Assembly (NCBI RefSeq): GCF_008122265.1
Contig: NZ_CP043042.1
Location: forward strand, 4,402,001-4,466,000
Direction: 5' to 3'
Source: Marinobacter fonticola
GTDB taxonomy: Bacteria > Pseudomonadota > Gammaproteobacteria > Pseudomonadales > Oleiphilaceae
DNA: 64,000 nucleotides
This document shows, in pieces, positions 17,406 to 27,400 of this stretch (within the stretch, counting starts at the first letter, position 1; the number at the start of each line of letters is the position of its first letter). The position numbers and the translations under genes were made by a program. The notes under the pieces were generated by a model. It searched no databases. It was not told the origin of the DNA and saw nothing but the letters and a program-made list of their open reading frames with translations.

Positions 17406-17768
17406 ATGGCCCGCATCCTGATTGTCGACGATTCCCCGACTGAGGTTAAGAAGATCTCCAGCATCCTGGAAAAGCACCAGCACGAGGTTCTCTCCGCCGA
17501 CAACGGCGCCGACGGCGTCGCCAAGGCCCGTGCCGAAAGCCCTGACCTGGTCCTGATGGACGTGGTCATGCCGGGACTCAATGGCTTCCAGGCCACGCGC
17601 CAGCTAACCCGCGCGCCGGAAACGGCTTCCATCCCCGTGGTTATCGTTACCACCAAGGACCAGGAAACCGACCGCGTCTGGGGCACCCGCCAGGGCGCTA
17701 AAGGCTATCTGGTTAAGCCGGTTAACGAAGACGAGCTGATCAAGACCATCAACAGTCTGATCGCCTGA
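17406..17768 (+). CDS. pilH: PilH, single-domain response regulator of the Chp system
   Basis: A 120-residue receiver with D8-D9, phosphoacceptor Asp52 (DLVLMDVVMPGLNGFQ) and the conserved Lys in GYLVKPVNED. Thr at VIVTTKDQ completes the active site. Family knowledge: PilH opposes PilG, favouring pilus retraction or acting as a phosphate sink. Start ATG 17406 with GAGGAAAT before it. It is 37 bp after pilG and 16 bp before pilI. Confidence 0.96.
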   Translation: MARILIVDDSPTEVKKISSILEKHQHEVLSADNGADGVAKARAESPDLVLMDVVMPGLNGFQATRQLTRAPETASIPVVIVTTKDQETDRVWGTRQGAKGYLVKPVNEDELIKTINSLIA

Positions 17769-17784
17769 GCCCCCTGGAGTAAGC

Positions 17785-18330
17785 ATGTCCGCCCAGGCTG
17801 CCCCCTTTGCCGTACTGACGGATATCGCCCGGCGTAGCAAGTCCCTTGCCTCCGGTCTGCCCGCTCAGCAGGAAGCCATCGAACTGTGGAACGGTATTGG
17901 TTTCACATTAGATGGCCAGCGCTATGTCGCACCCATGGGCGAAGTTGTCGAAATCCTTCACGTCCCCCGCTACACCCACGTGCCGGGGGTTCGCTCGTTT
18001 ATGGTTGGCGCGGCCAACGTTCGGGGTCGCCTGCTGCCCCTCATCGATCTCGCGCACTTTTTTGATCTCAGTCGCAGTTCCCGCAGCCAGCGGGAACGCC
18101 GAGTGCTGGTCATCGAACGGGGCGACCTGTTCAGCGGCCTGGTCGTCGATAGCGTCTCAGGCATGCAGTATTTCGCGATGGAAAACTTCATTGAAGAACC
18201 CGCGGAAACCCCAGACATCGTTCAGCCTTTCGTTCAGGGAGGCTATCGACGCAATGAGGAAATCTGGAAAGTGTTTTCGACCTTCGCCCTAATGGAAGAC
18301 GACCGCTTTTCGGATGTAGCCCAGTGGTGA
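17785..18330 (+). CDS. pilI: PilI, CheW-like adaptor
   Basis: A 181-residue CheW-domain protein coupling the PilJ receptor to the ChpA kinase. Seen: the opening strand GIGFTLDGQRYVAPMGEVVEIL, the PGVRSFMVGAANVRGRLLPLIDL block, and VLVIERGDLFSGLVVDSVSGM, all typical of CheW folds. ATG 17785 with GGAG 5 bases upstream. Confidence 0.95.
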   Translation: MSAQAAPFAVLTDIARRSKSLASGLPAQQEAIELWNGIGFTLDGQRYVAPMGEVVEILHVPRYTHVPGVRSFMVGAANVRGRLLPLIDLAHFFDLSRSSRSQRERRVLVIERGDLFSGLVVDSVSGMQYFAMENFIEEPAETPDIVQPFVQGGYRRNEEIWKVFSTFALMEDDRFSDVAQW

Positions 18331-18406
18331 GCGGGACGGCAGGGCCTGCCCACCAATTCCAGACCGTAAGGACCAACTTGCCAACGTTTAGGCCGGGAGC
18401 CAGAAA

Positions 18407-20479
18407 ATGAAGAAAAGAGCCGGAAGATTCAACGCAGGTCAGGGGGCCAACAAACTCGTTGGCGGCCTGATCGTTGCGTTGATCGTACTGACCGTCCTGC
18501 TCGTTGCGGTACTGTTCGTCATTAACCGCGACAGCCAGCACGACCAGGAATACATTGCCCAAGCGAGCGAGCTGCGGGTACTGTCCCAGGAAATCGCGAA
18601 AAACGCTTCGGAAGCGGCCGGCGGTACGCCGGAAGCCTTCGATCAGCTGCAGCGTACCCGGGACGAGTTCGCCACACGCTGGGGCTATATCATCGATGGT
18701 CACCCGGAAACCGGTCTGCCGCCGAGTGAACTCGCGGCCCAGAGCGGCGTACAGGAGAACTGGAATCAGGTCCGTGAGCGGGCCGACACCATTATCTCCA
18801 CCCGCGAAGCCGTGCTTGGCCTGCACGAAGTTGCCCGCACCCTGAACGAAACCATCCCGCAGCTGCAGGTGGAATACGACGACATCGTTCAAATCCTGCT
18901 GGACAACAACGCGCCGGCGGAACAGATCGCACTGGCTCAGCGTCAGTCGCTGCTGGCAGAGCGGATCGTGCGTTCGGTCAACAACGTACTCTCCGGTGAC
19001 GAAGACGCGGTTATCGCCGCCGACCGTTTCGGTCGCGACGCCGCATTGTTCGGCCGCGTGCTCGAAGGTCAGACGGAAGGCAACCCCGCCATGGGCATCT
19101 CCCGGGTCCAGGACGAGGACGCCATCTACGGTCTCGAAGCGGTCGACGAACTGTTCGAGTTCGTCTCCCAGAACGTTGACGCGATTCTCGAAGCGTCTCC
19201 CGATCTGTTTACCGTTCGTCGCGCGTCCAACGAAATCTTCCAGAGCTCCCAGGCCCTGCTGAACGAGACCTCTACCCTGGCGGACAGCTTCCGCGAACAA
19301 GCCGACTCCCGTCTGATCAGCCCACTGCTGGCCTACGTTATCCTGGCAGGTCTGGCGGCCGTGGTCGTCTTGATCGGTCTGACCATCTATCGCGCGTCTC
19401 AAGCACGACTGGCCCAGACCCAGGAACAGAACGAGCAGAACCAGAACGCGATTCTGCGGCTGCTGGACGAACTGGCTGACCTCGCGGATGGTGACCTCAC
19501 CACCGAGGCGACGGTTACCGAGGACTTCACCGGCGCCATTGCCGACTCTATCAACTACGCGATCGACCAGATGCGTGGACTGGTACAGGCCATTCGTGGC
19601 ACGGCGGTTCGGGTTTCCTCAGCAGCCCAGGAAACACAGGCCACCGCGATCCACCTGGCGGACGCTTCCGAGCATCAGGCTCAGGAAATTGCCGGCGCCT
19701 CCGCGGCGGTGAACGAGATGGCGGTGTCCATCGACCAGGTCTCCTCCAACGCTGCCGAATCTTCAGCGGTTGCGGAGCGGTCGGTAGCGATCGCGAAGAA
19801 AGGCGCGGAAGTGGTACAGAACACCATCCGCGGCATGGACAACATCCGTGAGCAGATCCAGGAAACCTCCAAGCGGATCAAGCGACTGGGTGAATCGTCC
19901 CAGGAAATCGGCGACATCGTATCGTTGATCAACGACATCGCCGACCAGACCAACATCCTGTCCCTGAACGCAGCGATCCAGGCGTCCATGGCCGGTGACG
20001 CCGGTCGAGGCTTCGCGGTGGTTGCAGACGAAGTTCAGCGCCTGGCGGAGCGCTCCTCCGCGGCAACCAAACAGATCGAAGCCCTGGTTAAGACGATCCA
20101 GTCCGACACCAACGAGGCGGTTATCTCCATGGAACACACCACCGCCGAGGTGGTCCGTGGTGCTCGTCTGGCCCAGGATGCGGGTGTTGCCCTCGAGGAA
20201 ATCGAGAACGTCTCGATGAACCTCGCGGAACTGATTCAGAACATCTCCAACGCGGCACGCCAGCAGGCCTCGTCCGCGGCACACATCTCCAACACGATGA
20301 ACGTTATCCAGGAGATCACATCGCAGACGTCCTCCGGTACCAACGCAACCGCGAAGTCTATCGGCAACCTGGCCGAAATGGCGGCCGAACTGCGGTCCTC
20401 CGTTGCCGGCTTCACTCTGCCGGAAGAGGACATCCCGGAAGAGGAAGAGGAAGATAGCGACGTTCCCGTCGTCAGTTGA
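18407..20479 (+). CDS. pilJ: PilJ, methyl-accepting chemoreceptor for type IV pili
   Basis: A 690-residue receptor. First transmembrane helix at about residues 20-45 (LIVALIVLTVLLVAVLFVI), a large helical periplasmic region with the two PilJ-type modules to about residue 300, a second helix (LLAYVILAGLAAVVVLIGLTI), then HAMP and the signalling coiled coil. The hairpin tip carries the conserved AGRGFAVVADEVQRLAERS. Family knowledge: PilJ senses PilA and surface contact and controls ChpA. The C terminus ends in an acidic EEDIPEEEEEDS tail. ATG 18407 with GGAG 7 bases upstream. Confidence 0.96.
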   Translation: MKKRAGRFNAGQGANKLVGGLIVALIVLTVLLVAVLFVINRDSQHDQEYIAQASELRVLSQEIAKNASEAAGGTPEAFDQLQRTRDEFATRWGYIIDGHPETGLPPSELAAQSGVQENWNQVRERADTIISTREAVLGLHEVARTLNETIPQLQVEYDDIVQILLDNNAPAEQIALAQRQSLLAERIVRSVNNVLSGDEDAVIAADRFGRDAALFGRVLEGQTEGNPAMGISRVQDEDAIYGLEAVDELFEFVSQNVDAILEASPDLFTVRRASNEIFQSSQALLNETSTLADSFREQADSRLISPLLAYVILAGLAAVVVLIGLTIYRASQARLAQTQEQNEQNQNAILRLLDELADLADGDLTTEATVTEDFTGAIADSINYAIDQMRGLVQAIRGTAVRVSSAAQETQATAIHLADASEHQAQEIAGASAAVNEMAVSIDQVSSNAAESSAVAERSVAIAKKGAEVVQNTIRGMDNIREQIQETSKRIKRLGESSQEIGDIVSLINDIADQTNILSLNAAIQASMAGDAGRGFAVVADEVQRLAERSSAATKQIEALVKTIQSDTNEAVISMEHTTAEVVRGARLAQDAGVALEEIENVSMNLAELIQNISNAARQQASSAAHISNTMNVIQEITSQTSSGTNATAKSIGNLAEMAAELRSSVAGFTLPEEDIPEEEEEDSDVPVVS

Positions 20480-20525
20480 TAGGGGCTGATAGCGAGCTGA
20501 TGCAGCGCCGAAAGGCGGCTGAATC

Positions 20526-21425
20526 ATGATCATGACCGAGACGCGCAACGACAGAACCTCCGGTGTTTGGACACTGCGCCCGCTGCCAGAAATGGACGCG
20601 GCGCAGTTCCAGCAATGGCAGCAGCTGCTGGAAGACCGGACCGGAATGATCTTGACGGCTGAACGGCGTTCGTTCCTTCAGACCAATCTTGGCATCCGGA
20701 TGCGCGAAATTGGTTGCGAAACCTATCAGGCCTATTACGAGAAAGTGGTATCCGGCCCCGGCGCAATCGTCGAGTGGGCCATCCTGGTGGACCGGCTCAC
20801 CGTTCAGGAAACCCGTTTCTTTCGTGACCCTGATGCCTTCCGGCTGGTTTCGGACTACATCATGACCCGGCCCCGGCAACACCTTAAGCGGCATCCACTG
20901 GAAGCCTGGAGCGTGGGCTGTTCTACTGGCGAGGAGCCTTACACCCTCGCCATGCTGCTGGATGAGTGCATGCAGCAGCTTGAACTGGAACCGCTGTTCG
21001 GCGTCACCGGCTCGGATATCAGCAAACCGGCGCTGGAAAAAGCTCAGAAAGGATTGTTTGGTGCTCGCAAGCTGGTGAGCACCGACCTGGCGGTAAGAGA
21101 TCGTTACTTTCGCCTGACGGAGGGCAACCAGTGGGAAATCGACCCGGCCATCCGCCAACGTGTGTGTTTCACCCGACTGAATGTGCTGGACCTCAGTCAG
21201 GCACCGATGCATGGCATGGATATCATTTTCTGCCAGAACCTGCTCATCTATTTCCGCCGTTGGCGGCGCAGGGAAATCGTTAAGCGCTTGACTGAAAGGC
21301 TCGCGCCCGGAGGCCTTCTGGTCCTGGGGCAGGGCGAGTTAACGGACTGGCAGCACCCGTCCCTGCAACGGGTGCCATCGGATAGTGTTCTGGCGTGGAT
21401 CCGCCGCCAGACTGACGAAGAATAA
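20526..21425 (+). CDS. pilK: PilK, CheR-type chemoreceptor methyltransferase
   Basis: A 299-residue CheR-like enzyme that would methylate PilJ glutamates using S-adenosylmethionine. Seen: the N-terminal helical CheR part (RRSFLQTNLGIRMREIG), RLTVQETRFFRDPDAF, the SAM loop WSVGCSTGEEPYTLAM, and the later DIIFCQNLLIYF motif (usual form is xxxCRNVxIYF; here R is Q). A second in-frame ATG at 20532 is possible. Stop is 11 bp before chpA. Confidence 0.94.
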   Translation: MIMTETRNDRTSGVWTLRPLPEMDAAQFQQWQQLLEDRTGMILTAERRSFLQTNLGIRMREIGCETYQAYYEKVVSGPGAIVEWAILVDRLTVQETRFFRDPDAFRLVSDYIMTRPRQHLKRHPLEAWSVGCSTGEEPYTLAMLLDECMQQLELEPLFGVTGSDISKPALEKAQKGLFGARKLVSTDLAVRDRYFRLTEGNQWEIDPAIRQRVCFTRLNVLDLSQAPMHGMDIIFCQNLLIYFRRWRRREIVKRLTERLAPGGLLVLGQGELTDWQHPSLQRVPSDSVLAWIRRQTDEE

Positions 21426-21436
21426 CCGGAGTGGTT

Positions 21437-24400
21437 ATGGGCAATCACCATGACAGTATCGCCCTGGACTGGGTTAGGGGCGAAATACAGGACACCCTCA
21501 GACAGGGGCAGCAGGCACTGGAAGCCTTTGTCGAGAACCGCGACGACACCGCTCGTCTACGTTTTTGCCTAAACTACCTCCATCAGGTGCATGGCACCCT
21601 GCAGATGGTCGAGCTCTATGGCGCGGCCCTGCTGACCGAGGAAATGGAAAAGCTGGCTCAGGCCGTGCTCAACGACACGGTAGCCAATGTCGACGAAGCC
21701 GTCGAAATCCTCATGGAAGCTATCCTCCAGCTACCCCAGTACCTGGAGCACCTGGACAGCAGCCGCGACGATTTCCCGATGGTCCTGTTGCCGCTGCTGA
21801 ATGATCTACGCGCAGCCCGTGGCGAAGCGCTTCTATCGGATACGTCGCTGTTCAAACCCGACCTTTCGCCGGCGCAATTCCGCCCGGAGCCGTCGGTGTC
21901 CCAGCGCCTGCAAGACCCGAAAGTGCTGGGCCATATTCGCAAGCTGCGCCAAATGTACCAGTTCGCCCTGGCCGGCGTGGTCCGCGAGGCGGATCTGGAT
22001 GCGCACTTCGACTACCTGGATAAAGTCATCCAGCGGGTCATCAAGCTCTGTAACCGCACGCCCCGAGGCGAGCTGTGGCTCGCCGCCGGCGCTTTCATCG
22101 ATACGCTGAAGAGCCGCGACAACCCCATCAACTCCGCGGTCAAATCCCTACTGCGCCAGCTTGATGCCGAATTGCGCCGCCTGATCGACGAGCATATCGA
22201 TATTCTGCAGCAGCCGGCCCCCGAGGCCCTGCTCAAGCACCTACTGTATTACGTTGCCCGCGCCTGGGAGCTAAATACCGAGCGGGTCGACATCCTCCGT
22301 GAACGCTATCGCCTGGACGATGCCCTGCCGACCGAGGAATCCGTCGATCACGCCCGCAGCCGCGTGTCCGGTCCGGGTCGCGATGCGATTCACTCTGTGG
22401 TTAACGCCCTTAATGAAGAACTTGCCCGGCTCAAGGACCAGCTTGACTTGTTCGTGCGCGCGGAATTCCGCCAGAACAGCGAGCTAGAGGAGCTTCTGCC
22501 GGGGCTACAGCAAGTCGCCAACACGCTGGCGGTGCTGGGTTTGGGTATTCCCCGCCGGGTGGTCACCGAACAGATCGAAATCGTCCAGCGCCTGAGCAGC
22601 GACGACACCCCGGCCGACGACGGCAGCCTGATGGACATCGCCGGCGCCCTGCTCTATGTCGAGGCCACCTTGGCCGGTCTGGAGAAAGAGCGCCAGACTC
22701 ACCAGGAAGACACCGGCGAGGCTATTCAGTACGGCGGCCGCGAACTCAGCGAAGCTAACAACGCCCTGTTGCGCGAGTCACGTAATTCGCTGGAACAGGT
22801 GAAGACGGCCATCGTCAACTTTATCGCCGCCCAATGGGATCAGCGGGAGATCGAGCACGTCCCGGGTCTTCTTCACAGTATCCGCGGCGGCTTGCAGCTC
22901 ATCCCGCTGGAGCGGGTATCGGCCATGCTGGCCTCTGCCGAACGTTACATTCAGGATGTACTGCTCGACGGCCAGCGGGTCCCGGACTGGAAGCAGCTGG
23001 ATACTTTGGCGGATACGGTCACCAGTATCGAGTATTACCTGGAACGCCTGGCGGAAGGGATCGAGGACAATGATGCGGTCCTGCGCATTGCCGAAGACAG
23101 CCTGCGCACCCTGGGTTTCCCGGTCGGTGAAGAGCCGACGTGGGGCAATAACGATGCAGGGCCTCTGCCGGAAATCGAGGAAGCACCGCTTCCCGTGGTT
23201 GAGGCCGAACCCTCAAAAGCGTCCGACACAGACTTGGTAGACGACGAAATCCTGGAAATCTTCATCGAGGAGGCAGAAGAAGTTCTTGCCACCATCCAGG
23301 ACTTCTATCCGCGCCTGCACCAGAATCACGATGACCGCGAAGCGCTCGCCGAAGTGCGTCGCGCGTTCCACACGCTCAAAGGCAGCGGCCGTCTCGTGGG
23401 CGCCACCAGCATTGGTGAACTGGCCTGGTCAGTGGAAAGTCTACTCAACCGGGTGATCGACCAAACCGTCAAACCCACTGACGAGCTCTTCTCGCTCGTG
23501 GATACGGTGATTACCCGTATTCCGTCCCTGATCGATGACTTCCGCCGGGGCACCACCGATGGCGATGTTGCCGAACTGATTGCCCAGGCCGAAACACTGG
23601 CAACCACGCGCAAGACGGGCCAGGATGTCGAGGCGAACGCCGAAGAAGAAGCGGCACCTGAGGACACGGCAACCCTGACATGGCCCGAAGATAAAAGCGA
23701 AGAACGCGAGCCGGCCACCCAGGCCGCCAGCACCTTCGATGACGATCTAATCGACGACGAAATTCTCGAGATCTTTATCGAGGAAGCCGGCGAAGTCCTG
23801 GATACCATTCGCGAATACCTGCCGATGCTGTTGCGGCAGTACGACGACCGTACGGCGCTTTCCGAAGTCCGGCGCGCGTTCCACACGCTCAAAGGCAGCG
23901 GCCGCATGGTCGGCGCCAGCGTCGTGGGCGAACTGGCCTGGGCGGTAGAGAACATGCTCAACCGCGTGATCGAGGGCAGCATTTTCATGAATGACGACGT
24001 CGCCCAGCTACTGGAAGACGTGGTCAATATTACCCCGGATCTGGTGAGAGATTTTGAGACTCGCCGGCCCGCCTCTATTGAGATCGCTCCCTACGAATCA
24101 CGCGCCACCGCCCTCGCCAACGGCGAGATCCTCGAAGCCAGCGAGATGCCGGTGGATACTCAGGCGGACGCCCTGGCCCAGGAAGAAAGCGACCTGACCG
24201 AGAACGCCGGTGCCACGCTATCGGACAATGTTGTTGTCGAAGCGGACTCGGAAAGCGACGAAAATCTGGTCGATCCTGTCCTGCTGGATATCTTCGAGAG
24301 TGAAACCGAGACCCACCTGCAGGCACTCAAGACGTTCCTGGACGAGGCCGAAGGCCGCGAAACCACGGCCTACACCGACGGTCTTTCGCGCGCGCTGCAT

Positions 24401-27400
24401 ACGCTTAAAGGCTCCGCGCATACAGCCGGCATCGAGCCCCTGGCAGGCATCATTTCTCCGCTGGAGAAATTCATAAAAACCGCCCGGGCGGAAAATCACC
24501 GGGCCGATCGCGACGCCCTGATCCTGCTGGAAGATGCCTGTGGCTTAATTGAGCGCGGCCTGGAGCAGATCCGCACCACGCCTCAGCAGATACTGTCAGG
24601 TACCGACGCCTTCCTGGAACGTCTCGACCTCGTGGCCGAGCGGACGCTGACCTCGCGCCCCGGTGCGTCTGCCGATGCGAATACCGCGAACGAAGCCGAT
24701 CCGCAATTGATTCAGCTGTTCCTCAACGAGGGCCTGGACATTCTGCTGGACGCCGACGCCATCCTGGATAGTTGGGCCACGGCTCCGGGCGAGAATGAAC
24801 AACTGGACAAGCTGGTGCTGGAATTGCGCCAACTTGCCCGCGGTGCCGAAGTGGCCGGTCTGAGCGACGTTTCCCAGCTCGCCGACCTGCTAGAGCGTAC
24901 CTATGCCGCCGTCTTCGATGCCAGCGCCCAACCTGACCGTGATTTCTTCGAGGTTGCCCGCGCCGGCCATGAAGCGTTAATCAACATGATGGACCAAGTC
25001 GCCGCCGGCCTGGCCACCAAGCCCGACCACGAGCTACTTCAGCGTCTCCAGGAAAAGCTCGAACAGTTTCGGGCAGACGCCGACACCGCGTTCAGCCACG
25101 ACCTTGACGAGATCGATCACAGCTTCGACGAAGAATTGGAGCTGGAGCTGGAGCTACCGACGCCGGAAGACGACGGCGACGACGCGCACGAAGAAACGCC
25201 TATCGCTCACGATAGCGACCTGGACCAAGAGCTGGCTGAGATCTTTCTGGAGGAAGCCTCCGACCTTATCGAAGGTACCGGCGAACGTTTGCAGCAGTGG
25301 ACCGAGCAGCCGAGTTCCGACCTGGTCCGTCACCTGCAGCGCGACCTGCATACCCTCAAGGGCGGTGCTCGCCTGGCGGACATCAGCGCCATAGGCGATC
25401 TGTCCCATGAGCTTGAAACCCTTTTCGAGGGCCTGACAGATAACCGCCTGGGCGTTAGCCCGGAACTGGAAGATCTGTTGCTGCGCAGCCATGACCGCCT
25501 TGCCGTTATGGTCGACGCCCTCCGTCAAAACCAGCCGCCTCGCCCGGCCCCGGACCTGATCCAGGAAATCCAGTCCTACATCAGTACCCACGCCGGTAAC
25601 GGAAGTGGCACCGCGCCACAGGTTGATAGCGGCGTCGATGCAGACTTGCCGCAAGCGGACATCGACGAGACCGACAGCGCCGAGGACGAGCTCGAACGCT
25701 ACATTTCGGAAACCGCCCATTTCGACCGCGAGCCTGATGAAGGCGCGGCGGAGACAACTGAAGAAGGGCCGCAAACCGAACCAAGCACGCCTCAGGCCGG
25801 TATCCATAATCTCGACCCGGAACTGGCGGAGATCTTCCTGGAGGAAGCGGGCGAGATCATCGACACCACGGGCGAGCAATTGCACCAGTGGCAGGCCGAC
25901 CCTCAGCAGCCCGAGGTGGTCAAAGAGCTGCAGCGCGAATTGCACACACTCAAGGGTGGGGCGCGCATGGCGGAAATCGCGCCGGTCGCAGACATTGCCC
26001 ACGAGATGGAAACGTTATTCGAGCGCATCGTGGAAGGACGCTTGCAGGCCACGCCCGCTCGCATCAACGTCGCCCTACGCGCCCACGATCAGCTGGCAAC
26101 GCTGATAGACTCTATCGCCGATTCCGGACAATGTCCGGCAGCGCCTGAGTTGCTGGCCGAACTGCACGCCGCCCTGCTGGACGAGCCGGTTGGCGAGATC
26201 GACGAAGATATCGACGTGGCCAGCGCCTCTGTCGATGAAATCCCCGACGCGCCGGAGCTGGACGCTGTCGAGCCAAACGAGTTCGATCTCCGTGCGGACG
26301 CCGACGAAGTCGACGACAGCCCGGATGAGCCGATCGAAGCGGAGGCAACGCAAGACGCCGTCTTTGGCGAAATGGATCCCGAGCTGGTGGGCATCTTCCT
26401 GGAAGAAGCCTATGACTTGATCAACTCCACCGCCAGCACCCTGCACGCCTGGACCGAGAACCCCAGCGATGCTGCGTTGGCAGGCGAACTTCAGCGCGAC
26501 GTCCACACCCTCAAGGGTGGCGCGCGGATGGCGGGCGTCGATGCCATCGGCGACCTGACCCACGTTCTGGAAGACTTGTTCGAGCGCATCGCCGAGGGCC
26601 GCCTGGAAGCCACCCCGGCCATGAACGACCTGCTATTCGCCTGTCATGACCGGCTGGCCCAGATGGTCGAACAGGTCGCTTCGCAAAAACCCTGTACCCC
26701 GGCCGATGAGCTGATTGCGCAGGTGGAGGCGATTCTCGCCGGTGAGCAGACCACCGAAGAAGCGGTTATCGCGGCACTGGATCCCGAGGTTGAACAGGCG
26801 CCTGCGAGCGCTGACGACACCACGGCACTCGAGACGGCGCCGCTGGAACGGGACGACGACCTGATCGGCATCTTCCTCGACGAAGGCATCGAGATTCACG
26901 AGGCCATCCACGAGTGTCTCGCGCAATGGCGCGACGAGCCGGAGGCGCTCGCGGGCATTACCGCACTCCAGCAGGAGCTGCACACCCTCAAGGGCGGCGC
27001 CCGGCTGGCCGATGTCGATCCCATCGCTGATCTGGCCGAAGCCTGGCACGACCGCCTGGAAGACGTCATTGCCGACCGCGCCGACAGCGGCGCGACCGTT
27101 GCGCTCAGCGAAAAGGCCGTGGCGGATTTGGGCCGCATGCTCAAGGATATCGAGAACGGCACGACACCCGTCGCCGATACGCCGTTGATCGAAGCGCTGC
27201 GGCAACGTGCGACCGGAGCGACCGCGGTAGCATCACAGCCGGTTGAGGCTGACGCCAAAGCGACGCCGGAAGCCATCGACCCTGAAGTGCTCGAGATCTT
27301 CCTGGAAGAGGCCAGCGAGCTGCTCGACCAGATCGAAAACCTGCTGGCTGATTGGCGCAAGGAGCCGGCAAGTACCCACTTCAACCAGGAGCTGCAACGA

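Noticed and set aside
18188..19402. Minus-strand open frame of 404 codons across pilI/pilJ
   Set aside because: It lies entirely antisense to pilJ, an unmistakable chemoreceptor; its length is a by-product of high-GC codon use.
25154..26002. Several long antisense frames inside chpA (also 23326-24027, 26896-27531, 28964-29611)
   Set aside because: They mirror the HPt repeats of chpA on the other strand and have no start signals or recognisable domains.
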